Origin: Paenibacillus abyssi
GTDB lineage: Bacteria; Bacillota; Bacilli; Paenibacillales; Paenibacillaceae
Reading direction: 5' to 3'
Assembly (NCBI RefSeq): GCF_014640295.1
Contig: NZ_BMGR01000002.1
Coordinates: 248,001 to 312,000 of the forward strand
Length of the DNA stretch: 64,000 bases
In this document: piece by piece, positions 27,751-37,772 of the stretch
Position numbering within the stretch: position 1 is the stretch's first letter
How the letters are laid out: each line of letters opens with the position of its first letter
Notes under the pieces: generated by a model
What the model saw: the letters and a program-made list of their open reading frames with translations, nothing else
The model's database searches: none
What the model was told of the DNA's origin: nothing
Translations under genes and position numbers: made by a program

Positions 27751-27789
27751 AAATAAAAAATCGATCGAAATCCGGACAACGTCCCGATT
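27751..27789 (-). terminator. terminator of the ydjM-like transcription unit
   Basis: AATCCGGAC (27769-27777) pairs with GTCCCGATT (27781-27789) with one mismatch; after TCGATCG the minus strand has a T-rich run (27760-27751). It lies after the small ORF 27816-27926. Confidence 0.65.
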
Positions 27790-27815
27790 CCAACCGACTA
27801 TGGATAAAAGCCCGT

Positions 27816-27926
27816 TTAATTTGGTTTCCATCGCAGCACCTCATCAGGGTCCGCCAGTAATTTGCCGTAATACCGCCTGGAGCGGAAGTTGTGAATTTCC
27901 TGGCAAGCGAGCATCATATTGTGCAT
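27816..27926 (-). CDS. small ORF, 36 aa, unknown
   Basis: Reads MHNMMLACQEIHNFRSRRYY and continues to an RWKPN end. AGGAG lies 6 bases before the ATG, and a terminator follows the stop by 27 bases. It sits downstream of the ydjM-like gene on the same strand (61 bases apart), inside the same transcription unit. Reading open also upstream of the ATG (contains WFILYWHPTGQPQ) raises the possibility of a longer protein with a non-standard start or a 5'-truncated gene. No family recognised. Confidence 0.45.
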   Translation of the reverse strand: MHNMMLACQEIHNFRSRRYYGKLLADPDEVLRWKPN

Positions 27927-27987
27927 GATGCTCTCCTGTGGCTGCCCGGTTGGATGCCAATACAGAATAAACCATGCGAAAGGGATA

Positions 27988-28629
27988 TTAGTTTAACTTG
28001 ATCGACTTTTTATACAAGGGGTAGAACCATTTGATCCCGCTTGGCGTTAAGGTATCGGCAAGGAGATGCGATGCGTAACCGGCGGTTGCGACCATCATAA
28101 TCCCCTCGATTCGCAGATGATTCTCCAATCCCGCTCCGATGGCCCCCCATAATATAACCGCCCAGATCGTGTGGGACATTCCTCTGTGCTTTAACCAAGG
28201 GACCCAAGCGACAAACAGCCCAAAGCCCATCAACCAGTTCAGTCCCGACTGCAGTCCCGTGTATAGGAAACCGATGCCGATCACGCTGACCAGCGCATTG
28301 CGGACGACGCCTTCTTTCGTCACCATGCCCAGGATCGCGATCATGACTGCGATGCTTGTGAGCTCAGGGTATACATTGCCCTCTGTAAAATAAAAATAAC
28401 CGATACTTGCAAGCATAAGGATGCCTATCCATAACCCCAGCTCCCGAAGCAGCTTGGAAACCTTTCCTAATCCGCTGCTTAGCAGGCTTGGGCCATCCAG
28501 ATCCGCAGCCAGAGCAGAAAAGCCTGCTACCGACATATACATGGCCGCATTCGTGAGGCTGAATGGATAAACGGCTGCTGCTGCTCCTCCGATGATAACG
28601 CCAATGGCGAAATGTGTAGAACCTTTCAT
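27988..28629 (-). CDS. YdjM-like (DUF457) membrane-bound putative metal-dependent hydrolase
   Basis: 213 aa. It begins MKGSTHFAIGVIIGG, with the conserved early His, and has DLDGPSLLSS (Asp pair), KHRGMSHTIWA (His pair, about 148-154) and a late SHLLADTL, the metal-site pattern of the DUF457/YdjM family in a membrane protein of about six helices. E. coli YdjM is an SOS gene; here a LexA-like box covers the start point of the promoter. GGAGGAGCT precedes the ATG. The enzymatic role is unproven in this family. Confidence 0.85.
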   Translation of the reverse strand: MKGSTHFAIGVIIGGAAAAVYPFSLTNAAMYMSVAGFSALAADLDGPSLLSSGLGKVSKLLRELGLWIGILMLASIGYFYFTEGNVYPELTSIAVMIAILGMVTKEGVVRNALVSVIGIGFLYTGLQSGLNWLMGFGLFVAWVPWLKHRGMSHTIWAVILWGAIGAGLENHLRIEGIMMVATAGYASHLLADTLTPSGIKWFYPLYKKSIKLN

Positions 28630-28698
28630 AGCTCCTCCGATGACTGTTAAAGTAGTAAGTGAGAGTGACTGGGAATCATATCAGGCAATAGCAGGAAA

Positions 28699-28750
28699 GC
28701 AAACATATGTTTGCCATTGTTATTATACTGATTTAATTCCCGGCTTACAA
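28699..28750 (-). promoter_or_regulatory. promoter with LexA-like (SOS) box
   Basis: On the minus strand TTGTAA (28750-28745), 17-base spacer, TATAAT (28727-28722). Just downstream is the perfect 16-base palindrome GCAAACATATGTTTGC (28699-28714), which matches the Bacillus LexA box form CGAAC-N4-GTTCG except for the two symmetrical G/C to A/T changes. Repression by LexA is inferred. Confidence 0.6.
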
Positions 28751-28794
28751 CCTCGGAGAAGCTTAAGGAACAAAAATAGTCGGCAGGAGCTCCG

Positions 28795-30576
28795 TTAACC
28801 TAACTGCCCTTTCTTGCTGCGGCTGCTCTTGGAATCATACAATCCGTGGTAGAAGCCCCGCTGCCTAAGCAGCGATTCATGCGTGCCGCGCTCAATGATT
28901 TTGCCGTCCTCCAGCACGATAATCTGGTCAGCTCTCCGGATCGTGTTGAGCCGGTGGGCAATAACGATATTCGTCCGGCCTTTCATCAAGCGGTACAGCG
29001 CCTCCTGAATTTTAATCTCAGTAATCGTATCGATACTGCTCGTCGCCTCATCGAGAATCAGAATGGAAGGGTCCGCCAGAATCGCGCGTGCGATTGACAG
29101 AAGCTGCTTCTGCCCTTGGCTGATACCGCCGCCGTCCTGGCTAAGGACGGTGTCGTACTGTTTAGGCAGCTTCATAATAAAGGCATGTGCGTTGGCCAAT
29201 CGGGCCGCTTGTTCCACTTCCTCGTCCGAAGCCTCCAGCTTGCCGTACCGGATGTTTTCCCGGATCGTATCCTGAAAAAGAAAGGTATCCTGCAGCACAA
29301 ACCCCATATGCTGGCGGAGGCTGTGCCGTTTGATCCGGCAAATGTCCTGTCCATCAACCCGAATCTGGCCGCCGCTCGGCTCGTAGAAGCGCGACAACAG
29401 CTGGACAACCGTAGATTTGCCTGCTCCGGTCGGCCCGACAAGCGCCAGCGTCTGACCCGGAGACACGCGCAGATCAATGCCGGAGAGCGTCTGGACATCC
29501 TGTTCATAGGAGAAAAAGACGCCCGAGAACTCGATCTCCCCTTTTACCGTTTTCAGCTCGACAGCGCGCTGTTCATCCCCCGCCTCTTCCTCTTCCTCCA
29601 GCACTTCGAATACCCGCTCCGCACCTGCAACGGCGGATAGAAACGTATTGAACTGGTTCGCCAGGTCATTGAGCGGGCGTGTGAATTGTCTGGCATATTC
29701 GGAGAAGGTAACAATGACGCCGATCGACACCATGTCATTGAGCGCCAGGATCCCGCCTGCCCCTGCAATCACGGCAAAGCACATGTTATTCAGCACATTC
29801 ATAAGCTTGGGAATAAATCCGGTATACGTTTGCGCCCAATATCCGGCCGTCTTGAGCCGCTCGTTCTTGGCTTCGAATTCAGCAATCACGCGCTTCTCCT
29901 GAGAGAACGTCTTCACGACCCGCTGTCCGGACAACGTCTCCTCGACAAAGCCGTTCAGATCGCCCAGATTCCGCTGCTGCTCCTTAAAGAACCGGCCGGT
30001 ACGTGCGGTAATCCACTTCATGCCGAAGTACATGAGCGGTACGATCGATAGCGTAATCAGCGTCAACCAAGGGCTGAGCCATATCATCATCGCCAGCATC
30101 CCGATAAATGTCAGCACACTGGAGAACAATTGAATGAATGAGCTGTTCAGCGTCTGGCTCACATTGTCCATATCATTGGTCAGCCGGCTCATCAGCTCGC
30201 CATGCTGCCGTTTGGTGAAATAGGAGATCGGCAGCTTGTGCAATTGACGGAACAGATCCTCCCGCATCGTCGCTACCGTCCGCTGAGCCACCCCGATCAT
30301 CCAGTAGCTCTGCAGCCACGTCGATAACGAGTACAGCAGATAGCTCCCGGCAATAAGAAAAATAAAAGAGAGCAGCCCACTGCTGTTGCGGGGGACTAAA
30401 TAGACATCAATGGCGCGGCCTAACAAATAAGGCCCCAGCAGCCCCAACGATGAGCTGATGACCACCATAACGAGCACGGCTGTAAGCAGCCGTTTGTGAA
30501 CTGATAAATAAGCCCACAGTTTAACGAGCGTCCGCTTCCAATCCTTGACCGAGGATTTTCCCTTTGATCCCCGCAT
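28795..30576 (-). CDS. ABC exporter half, catalytic-site subunit (second heterodimer)
   Basis: 593 aa exporter half: six helices (about 25-320) and an ATPase domain (about 350-580). Walker A VGPTGAGKSTV, Walker B ILILDEATSSID with the catalytic Glu, H-loop IAHRLNT with His, and an altered signature SQGQ. Its start shares one base with the stop of the partner gene (TGATG), so translation is coupled. The pair resembles YknU/YknV- or YfiBC-type heterodimeric exporters. The substrate is unknown. No clear terminator was seen after it. Confidence 0.9.
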   Translation of the reverse strand: MRGSKGKSSVKDWKRTLVKLWAYLSVHKRLLTAVLVMVVISSSLGLLGPYLLGRAIDVYLVPRNSSGLLSFIFLIAGSYLLYSLSTWLQSYWMIGVAQRTVATMREDLFRQLHKLPISYFTKRQHGELMSRLTNDMDNVSQTLNSSFIQLFSSVLTFIGMLAMMIWLSPWLTLITLSIVPLMYFGMKWITARTGRFFKEQQRNLGDLNGFVEETLSGQRVVKTFSQEKRVIAEFEAKNERLKTAGYWAQTYTGFIPKLMNVLNNMCFAVIAGAGGILALNDMVSIGVIVTFSEYARQFTRPLNDLANQFNTFLSAVAGAERVFEVLEEEEEAGDEQRAVELKTVKGEIEFSGVFFSYEQDVQTLSGIDLRVSPGQTLALVGPTGAGKSTVVQLLSRFYEPSGGQIRVDGQDICRIKRHSLRQHMGFVLQDTFLFQDTIRENIRYGKLEASDEEVEQAARLANAHAFIMKLPKQYDTVLSQDGGGISQGQKQLLSIARAILADPSILILDEATSSIDTITEIKIQEALYRLMKGRTNIVIAHRLNTIRRADQIIVLEDGKIIERGTHESLLRQRGFYHGLYDSKSSRSKKGQLG

Positions 30577-32300
30577 CAGATAGCCACCCCCTCTCCTAGC
30601 TGCGATTGTACAATCTGCCTGTACAGCGGGGAGCTGTGCAGCAGCTGCTCATGGCCGCCCTCCGCCAGCACACGCCCCTCTTCCAGCAGAATGATTTTGT
30701 CCGCCTCCATCGCGGTGCTGATCTTTTGCGTAATAATTAAGGTCGTGCATTGGTGCTCTTTCAGCGCAGCCAGCAGGTTTGCTTCCGTCTTCGCATCCAG
30801 AGCGCTTGTGCTATCGTCAAGCAGAAGCAAATTCGGCTTACGGATGAGTGCCCTTGCCACGGAGAGACGCTGCTTTTGTCCGCCCGAGAGGTTGACCCCC
30901 TTCTGCCCGATCACCGTATCGTACTGCTTCGGCAGCTTCATAATCGTCTCGTGGATTTGCGCACGCCTTGCGGCCTCGATCATTTCGTCCTCCGAAGCCC
31001 GTTCATTTCCCCAGCGAATGTTTTCTCGCACTGTACCTGTGAACAGCAGCGCTTCCTGAGGCACGAATCCGATACCCATGCGCAGCGACTCCAGCGGGAA
31101 ATAACGAATATCCGCATCATCCAGCTTAATAGTACCGCCGTTCACATCATATAGCCGGGGGATGAGCTGGAACAGCGTTGATTTTCCTGCGCCGGTGGCC
31201 CCCATAATCGCCAATGTCTCACCTGGCTGTACCGTAAAAGAGACGGATCCCAGAACAGGCGTATCTGTATCCGGATAGCAGAACGATACGTTCTCAAATG
31301 ATAATTTGCCTGTTTTCACGCAAAGGTCCCCGTTAACTTCGTCCGAGTCGACGATATCCACCTTCGTATCCAGTACGGCCGCGAGCCGTTGGCCGGAAGC
31401 CTTGGCTCTGGAGACGCTGGTCAAGATTAATGAAACAACGGAGAACGCCCCCGTAATCCTCAGCGTATAATTGACGATCGCGACGATCTCGCCAACTTCC
31501 GCACTGTCTGAACCGATCGCCCTATTGCCAGACCATAGAATATATAAAATGCTTAAATTCATCACAAGCAGCAGCAAAGGCAGCGTCAGCTCGACAAGCC
31601 GCAGGGCGGCGATCATGCGGTCCATCAGATCGTCGTTAGCCTTTGTAAATCGCCTGACCTCATGCCCGAAACGCACAAACGCCTTAATAAGCCTCATTCC
31701 GATCAGGCTTTCCCGAAGTACTCCGTTAGTTGTATCCAGCCTCTCCTGTACGAGGCGGAACAAGGTGAAGCCTTTGTTCATGATCCACAGCAAAAATACA
31801 AGCAAAACCGGCGTCACCAGCACCAATACCAGTGCCAGCTTCGCATTGACAATCAAAGCCATGACCAACCCGCCAAGCATAAGCAATGGAGCTCTCATCA
31901 AGATGCGCAGGCCCATAAAGATAATGTTCTGAAGCTGGTTGACGTCGCTTGTTAATCTCGTAATAAGCGTGGAAGCCGGAAATTTATTGAAGTTAGCGAA
32001 TGAAAACGTCTGGATCTTCCCGAACACATGTTTGCGAAGGTCAAAACCAAAGCTCTGGCTAACATGCGCGGCAAAAAAGGAGTTGACGATCCCTGCGGCA
32101 AATCCGATCAGCGCCAGCACAACCATGATACCACCCCACCGCAGCACGGCAGAAAGATCTTCCCCGATAATTCCATCATCAATGATATGAGCCATTAAAA
32201 GCGGATGCCACAGCTCCACGACCAGTTCAGTCAGCATCAGTGAAAGCGCTATTACAATTGACAGCTTATAGGACTTGAGATAAGAAAATACTTTTAGCAT
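30576..32300 (-). CDS. ABC exporter half, degenerate-site subunit (second heterodimer)
   Basis: 574 aa exporter half: six helices (about 5-295) and an ATPase domain. Signature LSGGQ is canonical and Walker A is MGATGAGKSTL. Walker B ends LLLDDSTSALD (Asp for Glu) and the H-loop has Gln for His (TQKISTA), again the degenerate partner pattern. The frame extends 13 codons upstream; CGGAGG before the ATG at 32300 sets the start, which gives MLKVFSYLKSYK, matching the start of the YfiB-like protein at 18302. No regulator gene is adjacent. Confidence 0.9.
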   Translation of the reverse strand: MLKVFSYLKSYKLSIVIALSLMLTELVVELWHPLLMAHIIDDGIIGEDLSAVLRWGGIMVVLALIGFAAGIVNSFFAAHVSQSFGFDLRKHVFGKIQTFSFANFNKFPASTLITRLTSDVNQLQNIIFMGLRILMRAPLLMLGGLVMALIVNAKLALVLVLVTPVLLVFLLWIMNKGFTLFRLVQERLDTTNGVLRESLIGMRLIKAFVRFGHEVRRFTKANDDLMDRMIAALRLVELTLPLLLLVMNLSILYILWSGNRAIGSDSAEVGEIVAIVNYTLRITGAFSVVSLILTSVSRAKASGQRLAAVLDTKVDIVDSDEVNGDLCVKTGKLSFENVSFCYPDTDTPVLGSVSFTVQPGETLAIMGATGAGKSTLFQLIPRLYDVNGGTIKLDDADIRYFPLESLRMGIGFVPQEALLFTGTVRENIRWGNERASEDEMIEAARRAQIHETIMKLPKQYDTVIGQKGVNLSGGQKQRLSVARALIRKPNLLLLDDSTSALDAKTEANLLAALKEHQCTTLIITQKISTAMEADKIILLEEGRVLAEGGHEQLLHSSPLYRQIVQSQLGEGVAI

Positions 32301-32516
32301 GAATAAGCCTCCGAATAGTGGCATGATTGCAATCTCCACGCTTAAGTATAAACCTTTATACCAAATGATGGAAGATGACTCCGTATGAAACGAATGCTTT
32401 CGGGGAAATTTAACCCATGCTCACAGGGAAAAAATTCAATACATGGGGTGCCCGCCGCAAGTTAGGGTAATCTCTTATCATAAGCATAATTAAGGTCTGA
32501 AAAGGAGGAATGAGTC

Positions 32517-33908
32517 ATGGATTATCGGATCGAAAAAGACACGCTTGGCGAAATAAAGGTACCGGCAGATAAATTGTGGGCCGCGCAAACGCAGCGGAGC
32601 TTGGAAAACTTCCGAATCGGCGAGGACCGGATGCCAATCTCCGTCATCCGCATGTTCGCCCTGCTTAAACGCAGCGCAGCTATTGTGAATCAAAAGCTCG
32701 GAAAGCTCAGTGAAGACAAGACAGGCGCCATCGTCAAGGCCTGCGACGAGATCATGACCGGAAAATGGAATGCGCACTTCCCGCTCGTCGTATGGCAAAC
32801 GGGAAGCGGCACCCAATCGAATATGAATGTCAACGAGGTGGTCGCTTCGCGTGCCAATCATCTGCTGGAAGAGCAGGGGAGCCAGGAGCGGGTCCACCCC
32901 AATGACGATGTAAACAAATCGCAAAGCTCCAACGACACGTTTCCAACGGCGATGCACATGGCTGCCCTGACCGCAGTTGAAGACCAGCTCCTCCCTGCGA
33001 TAGCCGTATTGAAGAGCACGCTGCTGGAGAAGAGCAGTCATTTTCAAGATATCATCAAGATCGGCAGAACGCATCTGCAGGATGCCACTCCGTTAACGCT
33101 GGGCCAGGAGATCAGCGGCTGGCACCGGATGCTGGAGAAGACGGAGACGATGATTCGCAGCAGCTCGGACGCATTAAGAGAGCTTGCCATCGGCGGAACA
33201 GCTGTCGGAACAGGCATCAATGCCCCTCCGCGGTTCGGTGAGATGATCGCAGAAGAAATCACTGCGCAGACCGGAAAGCCCTTCACCTCCGCCGCCAACA
33301 AATTTCACGCCCTGACCAGCCATGATGAGCTCGTATACGTGCATGGAGCACTCAAAGCGCTCGCAGCAGACCTGATGAAAATTGCCAACGACGTCCGCTG
33401 GCTTGCCAGCGGTCCGCGCTGCGGGATCGGCGAGCTCACCATTCCGGCCAATGAACCGGGCAGCTCGATCATGCCGGGCAAGGTCAACCCGACGCAAAGC
33501 GAGGCACTGACGATGGTGGTCTGTCAGGTGATGGGCAATGACGCGGCGATTGGCTTTGCCGCCAGTCAGGGCAATTTTGAGCTGAATGTGTTCAAACCCG
33601 TCATCATCTACAACTTCCTGCACTCGGCAAGGCTGCTCGCTGATGCGATTCATTCCTTCAATGACAACTGTGCGGTTGGCATTGAGCCGAATTTGTCCGT
33701 TATTCAGGACAATCTGAACCGTTCCCTGATGCTTGTGACCGCATTAAATCCTCATATCGGCTATGAGAATGCCGCCGCAGTTGCAAAAACGGCCCACAAG
33801 GAAGGTATAACGCTGAAGGAAGCTGCGCTTAAGAGCGGTCTGCTGACGGAGGAGCAGTTCGACCGGGTCGTGCGGCCGGAGCAGATGGTTCTCCCGCAGG
33901 AATCCTAA
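32517..33908 (+). CDS. fumC: class II fumarate hydratase
   Basis: 463 aa, the usual length for iron-independent FumC, which converts fumarate to malate in the TCA cycle. The lyase signature [13 protein letters not shown] lies at about residues 317-329, with the substrate-site [14 protein letters not shown] (about 96-109) and [10 protein letters not shown] (about 184). GAAAAGGAGGAATGAGTC precedes the ATG. Class II enzymes stay active when iron is short or oxidative stress is high, which fits the iron-control features elsewhere in the window. Single gene with its own terminator. Confidence 0.95.
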   Translation: MDYRIEKDTLGEIKVPADKLWAAQTQRSLENFRIGEDRMPISVIRMFALLKRSAAIVNQKLGKLSEDKTGAIVKACDEIMTGKWNAHFPLVVWQTGSGTQSNMNVNEVVASRANHLLEEQGSQERVHPNDDVNKSQSSNDTFPTAMHMAALTAVEDQLLPAIAVLKSTLLEKSSHFQDIIKIGRTHLQDATPLTLGQEISGWHRMLEKTETMIRSSSDALRELAIGGTAVGTGINAPPRFGEMIAEEITAQTGKPFTSAANKFHALTSHDELVYVHGALKALAADLMKIANDVRWLASGPRCGIGELTIPANEPGSSIMPGKVNPTQSEALTMVVCQVMGNDAAIGFAASQGNFELNVFKPVIIYNFLHSARLLADAIHSFNDNCAVGIEPNLSVIQDNLNRSLMLVTALNPHIGYENAAAVAKTAHKEGITLKEAALKSGLLTEEQFDRVVRPEQMVLPQES

Positions 33909-33986
33909 CCCTCTATAAGAGCTTGTCGATAAACCCGAGTGATGAGAATTGGAACTTGTTTGGGGCGGGGTATGTTAGAACAGAAA

Positions 33987-34033
33987 GAAGATCGCCAACC
34001 ACCCGGCCAAGCAGGCCGGGTAAGGCGATCTTC
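33987..34033. terminator. terminator between fumC and the carboxylase gene
   Basis: GAAGATCGCC (33987-33996) pairs with GGCGATCTTC (34024-34033), with an inner CCCGGCC/GGCCGGG stem (34002-34008, 34014-34020). T-rich sequence follows on both strands, so it can serve both convergent units. Confidence 0.8.
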
Positions 34034-34098
34034 TCGCTTCTTGTATGAGAAGTCACTTCAGAGCTTTGTCAGCAAGGTTCTCGGATAATGGACGGTTC

Positions 34099-37000
34099 TC
34101 ATACGCGTGACAATTCCCTTTCTTGTGATTTCGTAATGCCGACGATCAACTGGCTTGTGTGTACGCCATCCCCTGGTTTTACATACACCGAAGCAACGAT
34201 GCCTTCGCATGGGGCCGGCTCTGAAAATTCCATCTTCATGCTCTCCACAATAATAAGCGGCTCACCCTTCTTCACCTGTTGACCCGGGCTTACAAGCACT
34301 TTCCATACGCTGCCCGGCATGGAACAGCGCACAGCATCCACGCCCTCAGGCAGTTCATCCTCTTCTGCCGCTTTTCCGGCTTCATGCTCCGATACATACT
34401 CGGCAAGCCCAAGCTTTTTCCAGCTATCCCGCTCAGCCCGGAATGCCTCCTGCTGCTGGTTTCGGAAGTCCTCCGCGCTGTCTTCAATGGATGCAAGGAA
34501 TTGCAAATACTCGCCCAGGTCGAAGGTCGTTTCCGTAATATCGGCCTCGAATCGGCCCCTAAGGAAATCTTCGCGCAGCTTCAGCAGCTCGTCCGCATCC
34601 ACCGGATAAAACTGAATTTGGTCGAAAAAGCGCAGTAGCCATGGTTGGCCGGGTTTGAAACTCTCCGTCGAACGCAGCCGATTCCACATCTGGATCGTGC
34701 GGCCGACAAACTGGTACCCGCCTGGCCCTTCCATTCCATAGATGCACATATAGGCACCGCCAATGCCGACCGCATTCTCAGGTGTCCATGTGCGGGCAGG
34801 ATTGTATTTTGTCGTCACCAGCCGGTGCCTTGGATCAATCGGAGTCGCCACAGGAGCACCCAGATATACATCGCCCAAGCCAAGCACCAGGTAGCTGGCA
34901 TTGAATACGATCTGCTGCACGTCATCAATACTGCTCAGCCCGTTGACCCTTCTAATAAACTCCAGATTGCTCGGGCACCACGGGGCGTCTGGGCGGACAT
35001 TCTGCTGATAGCGCTCGATGGCTAGCTGTGTCGCCGGATCGTCCCATGACAGCGGCAGACGGACAACCCTTGAAGGCACCCGGATGGATTCCAAAGGCGG
35101 CAATTGGCTGTCCAATGCCAGAATTCTCCGGCATGCCTCCTGCATCGCAATTTGCGTTCGATCAATATGGACCTGCAGAGAGCGGATACCTGGCGTTAAA
35201 TCCAGGACAGGAATGTCACCCTTCTCCTCAATCGCTTGCATGAGCGCTTGGACCTGAAAGCGAAGAAGCAGGTCCAGCTCCATGGCGCCGTACTCCACCA
35301 ATAAATTTTCATCTCCGCTGCACCGTATTGTAATTGGAAATCTGCGATTATGCTCCTCTCGAACGAGCAAAGGATAATCCGGTGTCAGCTTCGTATCCGA
35401 TGACGGAAGCTGCATCGCTGCATGCTCCGCTTGCCCGGCTTCGCCAAGCGAGGAAAGAAATTGTTCCTGCATACGGCGCAATTCGTCCGCTTCCTGCAGA
35501 GTAAGCAGCTGGAAGCGCACCGTATCGCCGGAATGCAGCTGGCCGAGCTTCCAAAACTCCGCAGATGCCGTTGTTACCGGGCATACGAATCCGCCCAGGC
35601 TCGGACCGTCCGGTCCAAGCAGAATCGGCATATCTCCTGTCAGGTCAAGCGTGCCGATGGCATAAGCATTGTCATGGATATTTGAAGGATGCAAACCCGC
35701 TTCCCCGCCATCCTCACGCGTCCAGTGCGGTGCAGGGCCAATCAAGCGAACGCCCGTACGCGAGCTGTTGTAATGCACTTCCCAGCTCGTATCCGTCAGT
35801 TGGGTTAAATAGTCCGGCTGTAAAAACTCCTCTGTACAATGCGGGCCTGGAATGACGCCGATTGTCCATGTACGGGACATTGCGGGTCTCTGTGCCTGTG
35901 CCAGCCCGGTCACGCCGGGAGCAACCCGCCCTTTGTTTACCGCAAGCACATCACCGGTCCGCAGCGCACGCCCGCCATGGCCGCCAAATCCGCCCAGCGT
36001 AAAGGTAGCCGAGCTCCCAAGAATATGCGGCATGTCAAATCCGCCTGCCACAAGCAGGTAAGCGCGCATCCCTTCCTTCGCTTCGCCGAAGCTCAATACC
36101 TGGCCCCTGCTTGCGAAGATCGGCGTATACCGGTCGACCAAGACATCATCCAGTGCGGCCTGCATATCCGCGCCGGTGATGCAGATCCACATATCATCGC
36201 GAAGACGGTAGGAGCCGCCGCGCAATGTCAGCTCAAGGCCGGATGCGCTGTCTTCGTTGCCAAGCAGCTTGTTGCCCGTCCGGAACGCCAGCGGATCCAT
36301 CGGGCCGCACGGCGGAACGCCCACATCCCAATGTCCGATTCGGCCGGGCCAGTCCTGTACCGTTGTCTGCACGCCGCCGTCAAGCACCTCCAGCGCATGC
36401 TCAGCAGGTTCGAAGCCGTTTAACAATTGCGTATATACATTGCCTTCCCGGCAATTCTCTCCATCAAGCAGCGCCTGCAAATAGTGCAGGTTCGTTGTAA
36501 TCCCGTACAAACGCGTCTGCTCAAGCGCATGAATCAATTGATCTATGGCATCGGTTCGGTTGTCCGCATGCACGATAATTTTTGCGAGCATCGGATCATA
36601 GAGCGTCGTTACCGTAATGCCGTCCCGCACCCAGGTTTCGATTCGCGCCTGATCCGAGAATACCGCGCGGTCCAGCTGCCCCGCGCTCGGACGGAAGTTC
36701 TGCAGGCAGTCCTCCGCATAGATGCGCGCTTGGATGCTGTGCCCCTTCGGCTCCCGCACAAGCGCGTCCAGTCCGCGCAGTTCACCCGCCGCTTCGCGCA
36801 CCATCCATTCCACGAGATCAATGCCCAGCACCTCTTCGGTTACACCGTGCTCGACTTGAAGTCTCGTATTGACCTCCAGAAAATAAAATGCGCAGGATTC
36901 CGGGTCATACAAATATTCCACCGTGCCCGCGCTGCGGTAGCCCGCCTCGGCAGCCAGCCGCTTCGCGGATTCCAGCATTTCCGCACGCACTTCAGCGGGC

Positions 37001-37737
37001 AGGTTAGGCGCAGGGCTCTCTTCAATGACCTTCTGATTGCGGCGTTGGATCGAACAATCCCGCTCTCCTAAAGCAACCACTTCACCATATCCGTTACCAA
37101 AGATCTGCACCTCGACATGGCGCGCCTTTGCGATGTATTTCTCTAGGAACAGACTGCCGTTCTTGAAGTTCGTCTCGGCAAGATGGCGTACGCCGTCATA
37201 GGCGGAACGCAGCGTGCGCTCGTCTTCACAGACACGCATGCCGATGCCGCCGCCTCCTGCCGTGCTTTTCAGAATGACGGGATAGCCGATCGCGGCTGCC
37301 TCGTTAAAGGCCTCCTCAAGCTCGGTAATCAGAGCCGTTCCCGGCAGCAGAGGCACGCCCGCTTTCTCTGCAAGCTCCCTTGCCGCATGCTTCAAGCCGA
37401 ACATTTCCATCTGCTCCGGCGTTGGCCCGATGAACACAATGCCGCTCTCGCGGCAGGCGCGCGCGAAATCCGCATTCTCGCTCAAGAAGCCGTAACCGGG
37501 ATGAATCGCTTGCGCCCCGGTCTCAATCGCCGTCCGAAGGATTAATTCCGCATTGAGATAGCTTTCTTTAGCAGGGCCGTCACCGATCAGGACCGCTTCA
37601 TCCGCATGGTCCACATGGAGGCTGTCTTGGTCGGCTTGTGTATAGACTGCTACAGATGCGATGCCGAGCTTGCGCAGCGTACGCTCGATACGGACGGCGA
37701 TTGCGCCCCGGTTAGCGATCAGTACTTTGTTAAACAT
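34099..37737 (-). CDS. biotin-dependent guanidine (urea-type) carboxylase
   Basis: 1212 aa, single-chain carboxylase. Order: biotin carboxylase (about 1-450; ATP-grasp with STAGGGGIGMR and the EVNTRLQVEHGVTE loop), KipA/AHS2 domain (about 465-770), KipI/AHS1 domain (about 800-1000) and a C-terminal biotin domain with VESMKMEF (about 1160). The architecture is that of urea carboxylase. Because the operon starts with a guanidine-I riboswitch and two DUF1989 proteins, carboxylation of guanidine is the likelier reaction, as known for riboswitch-linked members. GAGGAGAGATTCGT before ATG 37737 decides the start; the frame extends 16 codons further. Last gene of the operon; no allophanate hydrolase gene follows. 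Confidence 0.9.
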   Translation of the reverse strand: MFNKVLIANRGAIAVRIERTLRKLGIASVAVYTQADQDSLHVDHADEAVLIGDGPAKESYLNAELILRTAIETGAQAIHPGYGFLSENADFARACRESGIVFIGPTPEQMEMFGLKHAARELAEKAGVPLLPGTALITELEEAFNEAAAIGYPVILKSTAGGGGIGMRVCEDERTLRSAYDGVRHLAETNFKNGSLFLEKYIAKARHVEVQIFGNGYGEVVALGERDCSIQRRNQKVIEESPAPNLPAEVRAEMLESAKRLAAEAGYRSAGTVEYLYDPESCAFYFLEVNTRLQVEHGVTEEVLGIDLVEWMVREAAGELRGLDALVREPKGHSIQARIYAEDCLQNFRPSAGQLDRAVFSDQARIETWVRDGITVTTLYDPMLAKIIVHADNRTDAIDQLIHALEQTRLYGITTNLHYLQALLDGENCREGNVYTQLLNGFEPAEHALEVLDGGVQTTVQDWPGRIGHWDVGVPPCGPMDPLAFRTGNKLLGNEDSASGLELTLRGGSYRLRDDMWICITGADMQAALDDVLVDRYTPIFASRGQVLSFGEAKEGMRAYLLVAGGFDMPHILGSSATFTLGGFGGHGGRALRTGDVLAVNKGRVAPGVTGLAQAQRPAMSRTWTIGVIPGPHCTEEFLQPDYLTQLTDTSWEVHYNSSRTGVRLIGPAPHWTREDGGEAGLHPSNIHDNAYAIGTLDLTGDMPILLGPDGPSLGGFVCPVTTASAEFWKLGQLHSGDTVRFQLLTLQEADELRRMQEQFLSSLGEAGQAEHAAMQLPSSDTKLTPDYPLLVREEHNRRFPITIRCSGDENLLVEYGAMELDLLLRFQVQALMQAIEEKGDIPVLDLTPGIRSLQVHIDRTQIAMQEACRRILALDSQLPPLESIRVPSRVVRLPLSWDDPATQLAIERYQQNVRPDAPWCPSNLEFIRRVNGLSSIDDVQQIVFNASYLVLGLGDVYLGAPVATPIDPRHRLVTTKYNPARTWTPENAVGIGGAYMCIYGMEGPGGYQFVGRTIQMWNRLRSTESFKPGQPWLLRFFDQIQFYPVDADELLKLREDFLRGRFEADITETTFDLGEYLQFLASIEDSAEDFRNQQQEAFRAERDSWKKLGLAEYVSEHEAGKAAEEDELPEGVDAVRCSMPGSVWKVLVSPGQQVKKGEPLIIVESMKMEFSEPAPCEGIVASVYVKPGDGVHTSQLIVGITKSQERELSRV

Positions 37738-37772
37738 ACGAATCTCTCCTCGTCTCGTGATCTCTCCGGAAT

